The notes: generated from the letters alone by a model not told the origin. A stretch of 64,000 nucleotides of DNA from Geotalea sp. SG265 (GCF_022808985.1 NZ_JAKZFT010000006.1:124001-188000); one strand, 5' to 3'. Shown: positions 26,712 to 35,737, counted from the first letter of the stretch. Numbers and translations: made by a program.

Positions 26712-27452
26712 GTGCCCATGCAAAGCATAGAGTTGGATGCCGTGGTACTCGGCGTGATGGATTACGGGGAAGCGGATAAAATCGTCACCCTCTTTGCACT
26801 GGAGCAGGGCAAACTGAAGGGGCTGGCCAGAAATGCGAAAAAAAGCCGCAAGAGATTCGGCGGTGCCTTGGAGCCATTCGCCAGGCTGCGCCTGCAGGTG
26901 ACGCTGAAAGATGGCCTTTCCACTCTGAACGGGGCTGATGTGATCAACGTCTTCCCCCATATCCGAACAGAGCTGGGAAAGATCTCCCATGCTGCCTATG
27001 CCTGCGAACTGGTGGAACAGCTTGTCGCCGAGGGGGAGACCAATACCCGTCTCTTCCGCCTGCTTACCGCATACCTGGAACACCTGGATCGCGTCCCCCA
27101 GGATGCCTCGGACCGCCGCTTCTTTGAGGCGAACCTGCTGAAGGTGCTAGGTTATCAGCCGGAACTTGCCCGCTGCGCTTGCTGCGATGGCGAACTGGCA
27201 GCGATGCAGCAACTCCGTCTGGCGCCGTCAGGTACCGGCATCCTCTGCGGCTCATGCGCCCGAACCGGTCGCCCCGTCTCCAGCGACACCATCTCCCTCC
27301 TCATCCGCTCCCTCTCGACCGGCAGGTTCGGCCTGGTCCGTTTCCCCCCGGAAGGGTTGGCAGAGGCAGGAGCCATTCTCGACGCAGCAATCGCCTGCCA
27401 CCTGACCCGCCCCCTCAAATCCCTGGCCTTCATGGAACAGGTTTCCTGTTGA
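26712..27452 (+). CDS. recO: DNA repair protein RecO
   Basis: RecO loads RecA with RecR on SSB-coated DNA. The 246-residue product has the N-terminal OB-fold pattern ([20 protein letters not shown], then [24 protein letters not shown]) and a C-terminal four-cysteine zinc site (CACC and CGSC). The GTG at 26712 has AAGGTGA upstream; the ATG at 26718 is a near alternative. dnaB follows by 63 bp on the same strand. Confidence 0.92.
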   Translation: MPMQSIELDAVVLGVMDYGEADKIVTLFALEQGKLKGLARNAKKSRKRFGGALEPFARLRLQVTLKDGLSTLNGADVINVFPHIRTELGKISHAAYACELVEQLVAEGETNTRLFRLLTAYLEHLDRVPQDASDRRFFEANLLKVLGYQPELARCACCDGELAAMQQLRLAPSGTGILCGSCARTGRPVSSDTISLLIRSLSTGRFGLVRFPPEGLAEAGAILDAAIACHLTRPLKSLAFMEQVSC

Positions 27453-27515
27453 CCCCTTAACGGCGGCGGGGTATATTGACCCCTTCATTTTCACAAGCAG
27501 TTTCATGGCACGGAT

Positions 27516-28895
27516 ATGCAGATGCAGACAACAGATATGAGAAAAATGCCACCCCAGAGCCTGGAAGCGGAGATGTCCATTCTCGGCGGCATTCTCGTGG
27601 ATAACGAGGCGATCAACCGGGCACTGGAGATCATCACCCCCGACGATCTCTACCGGGAATCCCATCGCAAGATCCTGCGGGCAATGATCGAACTCAACAA
27701 CCGCAACGAGCCTTGCGACCTCATCACCCTTACCTCGATCCTGAAAAAACGGGGAGAACTGGAGGAATCCGGCGGCGGCGCCTACCTGGCCACCCTTGTG
27801 GATTACGTTCCCATGGCGGCCAACATCGCCTATTACTGCAAGATTGTTAAGGAAAAAGGGATCACCCGCAAGCTGATCAGTGCCGCCACCGAGATCGTCA
27901 GCCAGGGCTACGAGGACCAGGTCGATGTGGAAGAGCTGCTGGACAGCGCCCAGAAGGTTATCTTCGAGATATCCGAGAACAAGCTCCGCCCCGCCTTCTA
28001 CCCGGTCGGAGCCATCCTCAAGGACACCATCAAGAACCTGGAGCAGCTCTACGAGAAAAAGGAGCACGTCACCGGCGTTCCCACCGGCTTTGTCGATCTG
28101 GACACCATGACCGCCGGTTTTCAACGTGGGGATCTGATCATCATTGCCGGCCGCCCGTCCATGGGCAAGACCGCCTTTGCTCTCAATATCGCCCAGCATG
28201 CCGCCATTCACGGGGAGCCCAAGTGCCCGGCCGCCGTTTTCTCCCTGGAGATGAGCAAGGAACAGCTTGTCACCCGTCTCCTCTGCTCCGAGTCAAGGGT
28301 TGATGCCAGCAGGGTGCGCACCGGCCATTTTCAGGATACGGACTGGCCGAAGCTGATCAAGGCGGCAGGTTCCCTCCACGAGGCAAAGATCTTCATCGAC
28401 GACACCCCCGCCATTTCGGTGCTGGAGATGCGCTCCAAATGCCGGCGAATGAAGGCGGAGCACGACATCGGTCTCATCGTCGTCGACTACCTGCAACTCA
28501 TGCGCGGCAGCTCCAATCCGGAATCCCGCCAGCAGGAGATCTCGGAAATATCCAGATCGCTCAAGGCGCTCGCCAAGGAACTGGACGTGCCTGTTGTTGC
28601 CCTCTCCCAGCTGAACCGCGGTCTGGAAAGCCGGACCGATAAACGGCCCATGATGAGCGACCTCCGCGAATCGGGCGCCATCGAGCAGGACGCCGACGTC
28701 ATCATGTTCGTCTACCGGGAGTCGGTCTACTGCGAGAAATGCAAGAACAAGGAAATGACCTGCGAGGAGAGCCACGTGGGCAAGGCGGAGATCATCATCG
28801 GCAAACAGAGGAACGGCCCCATCGGTATCGTCGATCTGGCCTTCCTCGGCGAGCATACCAGGTTCGAGAACCTGAGCAAGCGGGACGATTTCTGA
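27516..28895 (+). CDS. dnaB: replicative DNA helicase DnaB
   Basis: The 459-residue protein has an N-terminal primase-interacting helical domain (PPQSLEAEMSILGGILVDNEAI) and a RecA-fold ATPase with Walker A GRPSMGKTAFALN and Walker B LIVVDYLQLM, then the SEISRSLKALAKEL and SDLRESGAIEQDAD blocks. It forms the hexameric fork helicase. No intein or insertion is present. It lies between recO and a gene of uncertain function and is probably co-transcribed with recO. Confidence 0.96.
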   Translation: MQMQTTDMRKMPPQSLEAEMSILGGILVDNEAINRALEIITPDDLYRESHRKILRAMIELNNRNEPCDLITLTSILKKRGELEESGGGAYLATLVDYVPMAANIAYYCKIVKEKGITRKLISAATEIVSQGYEDQVDVEELLDSAQKVIFEISENKLRPAFYPVGAILKDTIKNLEQLYEKKEHVTGVPTGFVDLDTMTAGFQRGDLIIIAGRPSMGKTAFALNIAQHAAIHGEPKCPAAVFSLEMSKEQLVTRLLCSESRVDASRVRTGHFQDTDWPKLIKAAGSLHEAKIFIDDTPAISVLEMRSKCRRMKAEHDIGLIVVDYLQLMRGSSNPESRQQEISEISRSLKALAKELDVPVVALSQLNRGLESRTDKRPMMSDLRESGAIEQDADVIMFVYRESVYCEKCKNKEMTCEESHVGKAEIIIGKQRNGPIGIVDLAFLGEHTRFENLSKRDDF

Positions 28896-28935
28896 TCTCG
28901 CATCAGCACTGAATCATGAAAGGAATATTGCAGAC

Positions 28936-30234
28936 ATGACCACTTATCATGCACTCCGTCAGCTTCCGCCGGCGGCACAATACCAAAAAGGAGATGTCCT
29001 GGTCCTCTGCGGCGAGCTTTTCGGCAGGGGCTACGCCAACGGCATCGTCGATGAGGCACGCCGGGCCGGTATGACCATCATCGGCACAACAGTGGGGAGG
29101 CGGAATGCCGACGGCACCCTGCGCCCGTTGACCGGCGAGGAGCTGACCGAAGCAGAAGCGAATATCGGTGGCAAGATCATCAATATCCCACTGGAAGCGG
29201 GCTTCGATATGGAACCATGCGGTGCCGACGGCCGTTCCGTGGCCGACCAGCTCAAGGGGGTAAAACCGGACGAGTGGGACAAAGTTGCCTTCAATTGGGA
29301 TGAGGTGGAGCAGGCGCGCCGCCAGGGTGCCGCACGCTTCAAGGCCAACCTCGGCCTCGTTGCCGACGAGCTTGCCTTGCTGCTCCCCCCGGAGGCCAAG
29401 GTCATCTTCGCTCATTCCATGGCAGGGGGCATCCCGCGGGCGCGCATCTTCATGCCTCTTCTGAACCGCGTCTTCAAGGGACAGGGGGAGCGTTTCCTCT
29501 CTTCGGAAGCCTTCTGGAACTCGGATCTGGGTAAGCTGTGCCAGATAAGCTTCGACGAAGTCACTGCCGACACCTTCCGCTACCTGATCGATGCCACCGC
29601 CGGCCTCAGGGACAAGGTCGATGCCCGCTACACGGCTTACGGCTACCATGGCTGCGAAGTGCTCATCGACGGCGCCTACACCTGGCAGTCCTACACCCCA
29701 TATCTACAGGGCTGGGCGAAAATACGGCTGGAAGAGATTGCCGAGGCGGCATGGAAGGAGGGTATCAGGGCTACCGTCTTCAACTGTCCGGAGATCCTCA
29801 CCAACTCAAGCGCACTTTTCCTCGGGGTGGAGAACTCCCTCTACATGCTTCTGGCTGCATTGGAGAAAGAGGCCCCCGGACACACCACCGATGAAGTCAA
29901 GGACAAATGCCGTGCGCTCCTGGCTGACGGCATCGGCATTGACGATCTGCTCGCCACTGCCCGTGACTATCTCACCGCCCCTCTAACCCTCGCCGGCCGG
30001 GACCTGGCCGGCTGGCCGCAGCACAACAGCCTCCCCCTGCAGGAGCTGATGCTCAACAGCTCCGCCAAGTTGATCGCCATGAACAGGAACCCCAAGGAGA
30101 TCGTCTGTGCCGTGCTTTCCCAGGAGGTTTTCCGCGGTGTGGGCAGGCTGATGTTCGATTTTTCCTGGATGCCCGATGCACCCGTTGTCTGGTTGAACCA
30201 CGATATCATTGCCAAGCGACTGGTGACGGCTTAA
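28936..30234 (+). CDS. Rossmann-like protein of uncertain function (possibly FabMG-type enoyl reductase)
   Basis: The 432-residue protein opens with a nucleotide-binding-like segment (GDVLVLCGELFGRGYANGIVDEARRAGMTIIGTTVGRR) in which a Gly-rich turn follows a hydrophobic strand. A conserved-looking HSMAGGIPRAR and a Tyr-rich YTAYGYHGCEVLIDGAYTWQSY block lie in the middle. I recall databases naming a related group enoyl-ACP reductase FabMG, but I cannot confirm the relationship. A canonical FabI is encoded at 53432. AAGGA precedes the ATG. It follows dnaB by 40 bp and precedes a receiver-PilZ gene by 13 bp. Confidence 0.5.
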   Translation: MTTYHALRQLPPAAQYQKGDVLVLCGELFGRGYANGIVDEARRAGMTIIGTTVGRRNADGTLRPLTGEELTEAEANIGGKIINIPLEAGFDMEPCGADGRSVADQLKGVKPDEWDKVAFNWDEVEQARRQGAARFKANLGLVADELALLLPPEAKVIFAHSMAGGIPRARIFMPLLNRVFKGQGERFLSSEAFWNSDLGKLCQISFDEVTADTFRYLIDATAGLRDKVDARYTAYGYHGCEVLIDGAYTWQSYTPYLQGWAKIRLEEIAEAAWKEGIRATVFNCPEILTNSSALFLGVENSLYMLLAALEKEAPGHTTDEVKDKCRALLADGIGIDDLLATARDYLTAPLTLAGRDLAGWPQHNSLPLQELMLNSSAKLIAMNRNPKEIVCAVLSQEVFRGVGRLMFDFSWMPDAPVVWLNHDIIAKRLVTA

Positions 30235-30247
30235 ACGGGAGAAACCC

Positions 30248-30940
30248 ATGGCAAAGGTCCTGCTGGTGGATGATGTGAATATGTTCCTGGAAATCCAGAA
30301 GGGTTTCCTGAAACGCTCGACCGTCACCATTCTGACGGCGAAAGACGGGGCGGAAGCCCTTGCTGTCATCCGCGCCAAGCGTCCCGATCTGGTTTTCATG
30401 GACCTGCATATGCCGAACATGGGGGGTGCCGAGTGCTGCTCAGCTATCAAGGCCGATCCCGGCCTGAAATCCACCACCGTTATCCTAATCACCACTGCAG
30501 GAAAGGCTGACGACGAAGCAGCCTGTCGAAAGGCAGGCTGCGACGGCTTCATTACCAAGCCCCTGGACCGCAACATCTATCTGGAACTGGCCCGCCACTA
30601 CCTGCCGGTGATCGATCGCCGCGAAGAACGCCTGCACTGCAGCACGAAAGTGCGCTTCACCATTTTCAGCGTCAGCCTCTCAGGCGAGATCTGCGACATC
30701 AGCAACCACGGCGCCTACATTGCCGCCGATTACACCATAGAAATCAATGCAGTGGTCAACGTCATCTTTGCCCTGCCCGGCAACGGAGCCATCATTCAGG
30801 CGAAGGGCCGGGTGGCCTGGCTTAACACCTCCGAAACACGGAGAAAGAAGAGCCTCCCGGAAGGTTTCGGCATCGAATTCCTCGATCTCCCCCTCGAAGC
30901 AAAGGCAGCCCTGAACGAATTCATTGCCGCCGCGCAGTGA
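30248..30940 (+). CDS. response regulator receiver fused to a PilZ domain
   Basis: The receiver domain (residues 1-120) has the acidic pair Asp8-Asp9, phosphoacceptor Asp52 (FMDLHMPN), Thr in LITTAG and Lys in ITKPLD. The C-terminal 105 residues fit PilZ: a basic N-terminal region (RREERLHCSTKVRF) and the CDISNHGAYI turn (DxSxxG). PilZ domains bind c-di-GMP, so the protein may combine phosphorelay and cyclic-dinucleotide input. The canonical RxxxR is only partly recognisable. GGGAGA precedes the ATG. No cognate kinase is adjacent. Confidence 0.8.
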   Translation: MAKVLLVDDVNMFLEIQKGFLKRSTVTILTAKDGAEALAVIRAKRPDLVFMDLHMPNMGGAECCSAIKADPGLKSTTVILITTAGKADDEAACRKAGCDGFITKPLDRNIYLELARHYLPVIDRREERLHCSTKVRFTIFSVSLSGEICDISNHGAYIAADYTIEINAVVNVIFALPGNGAIIQAKGRVAWLNTSETRRKKSLPEGFGIEFLDLPLEAKAALNEFIAAAQ

Positions 30941-31249
30941 TCCCCCATTCTTTTCTCTCCCGGACGCCCTCACCTCCCATTGAGTTCCCCGCCTCCTCGC
31001 CTTAGCACGACCTGTCCCCGTCATTTTACCGAATTTTTTCTAATTTAAGCTCTCCAACTTTCATTAATACCGCATATAGTAATACCTGAAATTATTGTTT
31101 CCATTTTATTAGCTAAGCACATGAAAAATCGTTTTAATTATTTTAAGTATATATGCAATTTTTTGCATTAGGTCGTGAAATTTTTTCCACTCCGTCTGCT
31201 AAAAAGGAGCAGTTTGTGCTAATGGACACAGTGTTCTCTCCTTGGACGC
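30941..31249. other. AT-rich intergenic region, no gene recognised
   Basis: The first 70 bp are pyrimidine-rich with no clean terminator; the rest is strongly AT-rich, as expected of a promoter region for the sigma-54 activator downstream. I see no ORF with a ribosome site and no sigma-54 consensus here. Confidence 0.5.
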
Positions 31250-32719
31250 ATGATGGCGAGGTTAATGAAGATGAGACGGACGAGCAGGATTCTCATAGTT
31301 GAAGATGAAAAGCTGATTGCCCTTTCCCTGTCACTGATGCTCGGCAAGAGAGGGTTTACGGTGGAGACTGCAGACACGGTTGCCGCAGCGTTGGAGACAA
31401 TCGGGTGGTTTCAGCCGGGCATGGTGCTGCTCGACCTTTGGCTTCCCGATGGAAACGGTCTGGATCTGCTGAAGCGGATTAAATCAGATTGCAATGATCT
31501 GCCGGTGATAGTCATGAGTGCCAACGGCGATGCAGATTCTGCCGTCAAGGCACTGAAAATGGGAGCAGAGGATTTCCTCGGCAAGCCATTCACCATGGAG
31601 GTGCTGCTCCATTCCCTTGATAACGCCCTGGATAAATGTAGAGGCCACAGAACGACGGGTTATTCCCGGCAGGAACTGCGCAAGAAAACCGAGGACGAGA
31701 AACTGGTGGGAACCAGCACGGCAATGGTCGAGCTGTTCAAGATGATCAAGGTCTGTTCCGAGACCGATGCAAAAACCATCCTTCTGCTGGGCGAAAGCGG
31801 CACCGGCAAAGAGCTGGTAGCCCGTGCCGTACACACCCACAGCGCCCGGGCCAGTGCACCTTTCATAGAAATCAACTGCGCAGCGATCCCGGAAAACCTT
31901 CTGGAAAGCGAACTGTTCGGACATGAAAAAGGGGCATATACCGATGCGGGCAAAACAAGAAAGGGGGTCTTCGAACTCGCCGAAGGGGGGACGGTCTTTC
32001 TCGACGAAATCGGTGACATGCCCCTGTCCATGCAGGCAAAGGTCCTGAAGATCATCGAAACCAAGCGCTTTCGCCGCCTCGGCAGCGAACAGGACATCCA
32101 GGCCGATGTGCGTATTATCGCCGCCACTCACCAAGATCTCCCGGGCATGGTGAAGAATCGCACCTTCAGAGGAGATCTCTTTTACCGCCTCAACGTCATG
32201 TCGATCTGCCTGCCGCCATTGCGGGAGCGGAAAGAAGATATTTCCCTGCTGGCCAACTACTTCGTCCGCACATTAAACGCCGAATATGGAAAGAAGATCG
32301 AAGGAATATCTGATGAGACCCTCGTCCACCTCACCGCCTATGACAGGCCTGGCAATGTCCGCGAGCTGCGCAATGCCATCGAGCGCAGCGTCGTACTGGA
32401 ACAGTCTGCCACCATCTCGCCACACTATCTGAATCTTGAAATCAAACAGCCTCTGAGACAGGTAGAACAGCCGTCGATTCTGTTCACGCCTGAAATGAAG
32501 AGCGGCAATAGCAGCGACCTCAACCGCTGCGGAGTCTCCATGAACGAGCTTGAGCGGCATATGATCCGGCAGGGTCTTGAAATCTCCGGCGGAAATCAGA
32601 CTAAGGCGGCGGAATACCTCTGCATCAGCCGCGACACATTGCGCTACAGGATGAAGAAGTTTGGCCTGAGCAGCGGCGGCAGGGCTATCAAAGCAGGAAA
32701 CACCCTAATTAAAGGGTGA
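31250..32719 (+). CDS. sigma-54-dependent response regulator with variant GAFTGA loop
   Basis: The 489-residue protein has a receiver domain (phosphoacceptor Asp62 in LLDLWLPDGNG), an AAA+ domain (Walker A GESGTGKE, Walker B GGTVFLDEIGDMP, arginine finger region FRGDLFYRLNV) and a C-terminal Fis-type helix-turn-helix (NQTKAAEYLCISRDTLRYRMKKF). The sigma-54-contacting loop reads GAYTDA instead of GAFTGA. The start is uncertain: in-frame ATGs at 31250, 31253, 31265 and 31271, the last with GAGG about 9 bases upstream. It lies directly before a sigma-54 promoter and cytochrome genes, which it may control. No kinase gene is adjacent. Confidence 0.88.
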   Translation: MMARLMKMRRTSRILIVEDEKLIALSLSLMLGKRGFTVETADTVAAALETIGWFQPGMVLLDLWLPDGNGLDLLKRIKSDCNDLPVIVMSANGDADSAVKALKMGAEDFLGKPFTMEVLLHSLDNALDKCRGHRTTGYSRQELRKKTEDEKLVGTSTAMVELFKMIKVCSETDAKTILLLGESGTGKELVARAVHTHSARASAPFIEINCAAIPENLLESELFGHEKGAYTDAGKTRKGVFELAEGGTVFLDEIGDMPLSMQAKVLKIIETKRFRRLGSEQDIQADVRIIAATHQDLPGMVKNRTFRGDLFYRLNVMSICLPPLRERKEDISLLANYFVRTLNAEYGKKIEGISDETLVHLTAYDRPGNVRELRNAIERSVVLEQSATISPHYLNLEIKQPLRQVEQPSILFTPEMKSGNSSDLNRCGVSMNELERHMIRQGLEISGGNQTKAAEYLCISRDTLRYRMKKFGLSSGGRAIKAGNTLIKG

Positions 32720-32856
32720 AAAACGGGTGAACAGTGGGGCAAATGCCCCCAATACCGCAAATCGTCATCTCGCATTTGGAAAGTAACAACAGCAAAAAAA
32801 GCTGCAAAGCCAGCTAGTTATTCACAGAGCAGCATTTCATTACTGTTTTCAAATAA

Positions 32857-32872
32857 TGGCACTAACATTGCT
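32857..32872 (+). promoter_or_regulatory. sigma-54 (-24/-12) promoter of the cytochrome cluster
   Basis: TGGCAC at 32857-32862 and TTGCT at 32868-32872 put GG and GC exactly 12 bp apart, close to the consensus TGGCACR-N4-TTGCW. Transcription would start near 32882, giving a leader of about 118 nt before the four-haem cytochrome gene. Confidence 0.8.
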
Positions 32873-32999
32873 CTCAGGAATCCCGTTCTTGATCCTTTGG
32901 GGGAAGGGTCGAGACATCCGGCTACGGCCAGATACGATGAGGGAAGCCAAACGGAAAGAAAGGGACCAAAGTTGGTAAATCTTACAACAAGGAACCATT

Positions 33000-33794
33000 A
33001 TGAAACGTATATTTCGAACAGGCATAGCCGCCGCCCTGCTGGTGGGAAGCACGACGCTTGCGCATGCAGGCTTGGTCGACTACACCGCTGGGACAGGCAT
33101 TGCAACCTCTCCCCACAATATGAACCTCTATCTCCCCATTGCCAGTAGCGGCACAAACACGGGAGACCCCGGCCACCAGATCTGCAAATTCTGCCATACG
33201 CCACACAACGCCGTAGCAACCGGCCAGAGCGGGTACAACCCCCTCTGGAACCGAAACCAGGTCACCCAGAATTTCCTTCCCTACAACGGCTTGCTCGCGG
33301 CTGACTACATGACCGACCCCACCTTTCTGGAAAAATCCGAGACCCTGCAAGCTGTTATCGACCCTGCGGACATGATGGATGGCCCATCACGTCTCTGCAT
33401 GAGCTGTCATGACGGTACCACGGCAATCGATTCGTACAGCGACAAAATGGGCTCTTTCACCCCAACGTCATCAAGGGTCGTGCTCGCGCCAACGGGCGTC
33501 TCTCCTGCGGGAGACACCGGGGGCAATCTCATGGACGACCATCCCATCGGCTTCGACTACAACCTCGTTGCCGCACAGGATTCGAAAATTCACTCGGCAA
33601 ACGTTAATATCGGCTGGATTCCCGCATCGGACAGGAAATGCACCCAGATTTCCGAGCTCCTTTACAAGGGGAATAAGCTCACCTGCGCATCCTGCCACGA
33701 CGTCCACAATACGGCAGCAAAAACAGCAGACAAGCCCTTGCTGCGGGTCAAGGCCGAGGGGTCCAAGCTCTGCCTGACCTGCCACGACAAGTAG
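33000..33794 (+). CDS. exported four-haem c-type cytochrome
   Basis: The 264-residue precursor has a signal peptide cleaved after AHA (about residue 22). Four CXXCH haem-attachment motifs are present: CKFCH, CMSCH, CASCH and CLTCH, the last at the extreme C-terminus. Additional histidines (for example GDPGHQ, DDHPIGFDYN, DVHN) could be distal ligands. The pattern matches doubled-CXXCH periplasmic or outer-surface cytochromes of Geobacter. AAGGA precedes the ATG. It is the first gene after the sigma-54 promoter and is followed by an NHL-repeat lipoprotein and the large cytochrome. Confidence 0.92.
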   Translation: MKRIFRTGIAAALLVGSTTLAHAGLVDYTAGTGIATSPHNMNLYLPIASSGTNTGDPGHQICKFCHTPHNAVATGQSGYNPLWNRNQVTQNFLPYNGLLAADYMTDPTFLEKSETLQAVIDPADMMDGPSRLCMSCHDGTTAIDSYSDKMGSFTPTSSRVVLAPTGVSPAGDTGGNLMDDHPIGFDYNLVAAQDSKIHSANVNIGWIPASDRKCTQISELLYKGNKLTCASCHDVHNTAAKTADKPLLRVKAEGSKLCLTCHDK

Positions 33795-33887
33795 CACTCG
33801 TATCCGCAACCGGACGCAGACCGATGCCACGGTCTGCGTCTTTCTCTTGCCATGTACCTATGGCCGCAGCACTTCCGGGAGACACTC

Positions 33888-34964
33888 ATGAACTGCAGAA
33901 TACCCTGTTTTTGTGGCGCCATGCCTCGGCTCTTCATCACCCTGTTTCTATTGACCTTCCTTTCCGCTTGTGCTGCTGCACCGCAAACCACGACGATATT
34001 CTTTCCCCCTGCGCCCGACGCACCACATGTCCAGTACCTGACCAGCATATCCACCGTCAGGGACATCCGGTCATCCCTGTTCGCCGGTGAGCCCGGACCG
34101 GGAGAGAAAATCGCCAAACCATATGGCATCGCCGTAACAGCCGGGAAAATTTATATCTCCGATGTTCCGTTCGCACGGGTCAGCATTGTCGACCTGGTTG
34201 AAAAGGAGTTCAAGCAGCTGCCGCAGGGCATACTGAAAACACCAATAAACATCGCTTTTGATGAAAAAGGCGCGGTGTATGTGGCCGACCCCGGCACCAA
34301 GGGGATTGTCCGCTTCACATACGATGACCAGATAACCCATTTTCCCACCGGCGAGATCAAACCGACCGACATGGCTGCCAGGGGCAAGGAACTCTACGTG
34401 GTGGATTACCGCAGCAGCAGTATCAAAATTTTCGACATCGAAAGCGGCACCCTCCTTGACACGCTAGGCAGGGACAGCAGCAAGGGAGAGGTCCTTTCCT
34501 TGCCGACCAATATGGCAATTGACAAGGAGGGCAATATCTACGTCACCAACCTAGGCACCTGCAGGGTGATCAAGATGGACCGCAGCGGCAAGCTCCTCAA
34601 GGCCTTCGGGGAGTTGGGAGACCGCCCGGGACAATTCACCCGGCCAAAAGGCATCGCCGTGGACGACAACGGACTGATCTATGTGGTGGATGCAGGGAGC
34701 CAGGTAGTGCAGATCTTTGACCAGAACGGCCAGGTGTTGATGTTCTTCGGCGAGCAGGGCTCGAAGGGAGGAACGCTCAACATACCGGCCGACATCGCCG
34801 TCACCAGGGAAAATCTGGATTATTTCAGGAAATTTGCCGATCCATCCTTTGAGGTGGAGCACCTCATTTTCGTGACCAATCAGTCGGGACCGAGAAAAAT
34901 CAGCGTCTACGGCTTCGGCCACACCAAACCGATTATTGCCGCTAACAAGACCGCCCAAAAGTAA
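33888..34964 (+). CDS. NHL-repeat (beta-propeller) lipoprotein
   Basis: From the ATG at 33888 (GGGAGA upstream) the 358-residue product has a lipoprotein signal with lipobox LSAC. It then has about five to six NHL-type blades: KPYGIAVTAGKIYISD, TPINIAFDEKGAVYVAD, LPTNMAIDKEGNIYVTN, RPKGIAVDDNGLIYVVD, and a last NIPADIAVTRE. Beta-propeller lipoproteins are common beside Geobacter outer-membrane cytochromes and may act as scaffolds, though no function is shown. It lies 93 bp after the four-haem cytochrome gene and is followed by an inverted repeat. Confidence 0.88.
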   Translation: MNCRIPCFCGAMPRLFITLFLLTFLSACAAAPQTTTIFFPPAPDAPHVQYLTSISTVRDIRSSLFAGEPGPGEKIAKPYGIAVTAGKIYISDVPFARVSIVDLVEKEFKQLPQGILKTPINIAFDEKGAVYVADPGTKGIVRFTYDDQITHFPTGEIKPTDMAARGKELYVVDYRSSSIKIFDIESGTLLDTLGRDSSKGEVLSLPTNMAIDKEGNIYVTNLGTCRVIKMDRSGKLLKAFGELGDRPGQFTRPKGIAVDDNGLIYVVDAGSQVVQIFDQNGQVLMFFGEQGSKGGTLNIPADIAVTRENLDYFRKFADPSFEVEHLIFVTNQSGPRKISVYGFGHTKPIIAANKTAQK

Positions 34965-34974
34965 CTCCCCCAAT

Positions 34975-35025
34975 GTGGGTCATGTGCCCCAACTTCACCC
35001 CCACTGATGGGGCCATGTGACCCAC
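34975..35025. terminator. large imperfect inverted repeat, terminator-like or regulatory
   Basis: The arms at 34975-34990 (GTGGGTCATGTGCCCC) and 35009-35025 (GGGGCCATGTGACCCAC) can form a long hairpin starting 10 bp after the lipoprotein stop codon. There is no T-tract, so it may stabilise the upstream message or separate it from the next transcript. Confidence 0.45.
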
Positions 35026-35120
35026 CCCACCCAAAATCTCCATGGGCATTCCATGGATAAAGCGCCTCTTTTACGAACTCCATGCAGACAGAAACAATAT
35101 TTATTCTATTATTTGAATAA

Positions 35121-35136
35121 GGGCATACATAGTGCA
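35121..35136 (+). promoter_or_regulatory. possible second sigma-54 promoter, upstream of the large cytochrome
   Basis: GGGCAT at 35121-35126 and GTGCA around 35132-35136 keep GG and GC 12 bp apart, but several consensus positions differ. If real, it gives a leader of about 125 nt containing a perfect hairpin (35191-35210, GCTCCGG/CCGGAGC). Confidence 0.35.
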
Positions 35137-35272
35137 TTCTAATAAAAGCCCTTTCAGCAAGAACCGTTTGGCCGTTACTGCAGCAGGTCCGCTCCGGCCC
35201 CCACCGGAGCGGGTAGGCAAAAGCGCCGTCTTTGTCAAGACTGCGAAACAAACGCAAAGAGAGGAAGGTAAC

Positions 35273-35737
35273 ATGAACAAGCGACACAAAGGCTTACTGC
35301 CTTTGGCAGCCGCAGTCGGCGTCACATTCACCGGCCTGTGGCTTACAATGGGCACTGGTCTCGCAGCTCATCCACCCATCGAGCTGAAGACCTATGACGA
35401 AGTGGCAGTTCAATATGGTGTGCCATACACCACCGATGCAAAAGGCAACAAGGTTCCCACGGGCCCCATGCCGGTCATTGTCGGCGGCAATCCCCAGAAC
35501 CCGATGCAGGGCTTTCCGTACAGCCCCAAGGCCACCTGTGGCTCCTGCCACAACGGCACGACCGTAGCACCCTCTACCGGTAAGGTTCTCAAAAGCTATG
35601 AAGCGCTGGCCGACCATGCTTTCCACTCGGCCCTCGGCGCCAATGAATGGAATGATTCCCCCACCGGCGGCTTCGATACCACCGTCAACCGACAGAAACC
35701 ATGGAACCAGACCAAGGCCATGTGGGGCAAGTGGTGA
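35273..35737 (+). CDS. multihaem cytochrome, N-terminal part up to an in-frame UGA
   Basis: From the ATG at 35273 (GAGGAAGG upstream) the frame encodes a signal peptide (hydrophobic to about residue 28, ending GLAA) and one haem motif (CGSCH, about residue 84), then stops at TGA 35735-35737 after MWGKW. The frame continues open directly past this TGA as SPSLRQVANL into the 35756-39187 reading frame, with no frameshift. The most economical reading is one gene of 1,304 codons interrupted by a single UGA. That could be a selenocysteine codon, a readthrough site, a nonsense mutation or a sequence error. Confidence 0.75.
   Translation: MNKRHKGLLPLAAAVGVTFTGLWLTMGTGLAAHPPIELKTYDEVAVQYGVPYTTDAKGNKVPTGPMPVIVGGNPQNPMQGFPYSPKATCGSCHNGTTVAPSTGKVLKSYEALADHAFHSALGANEWNDSPTGGFDTTVNRQKPWNQTKAMWGKW

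Noticed and set aside
32882-32999. GEMM-type riboswitch in the leader of the four-haem cytochrome
   Set aside because: GGGAAGCC and GGAAAG fragments caught the eye, but the P2 tetraloop hairpin and the closing GGGTTRCCG strand are absent.
35138-35272. GEMM or cobalamin riboswitch before the large cytochrome
   Set aside because: A strong hairpin is present, but no conserved core of either family could be found.
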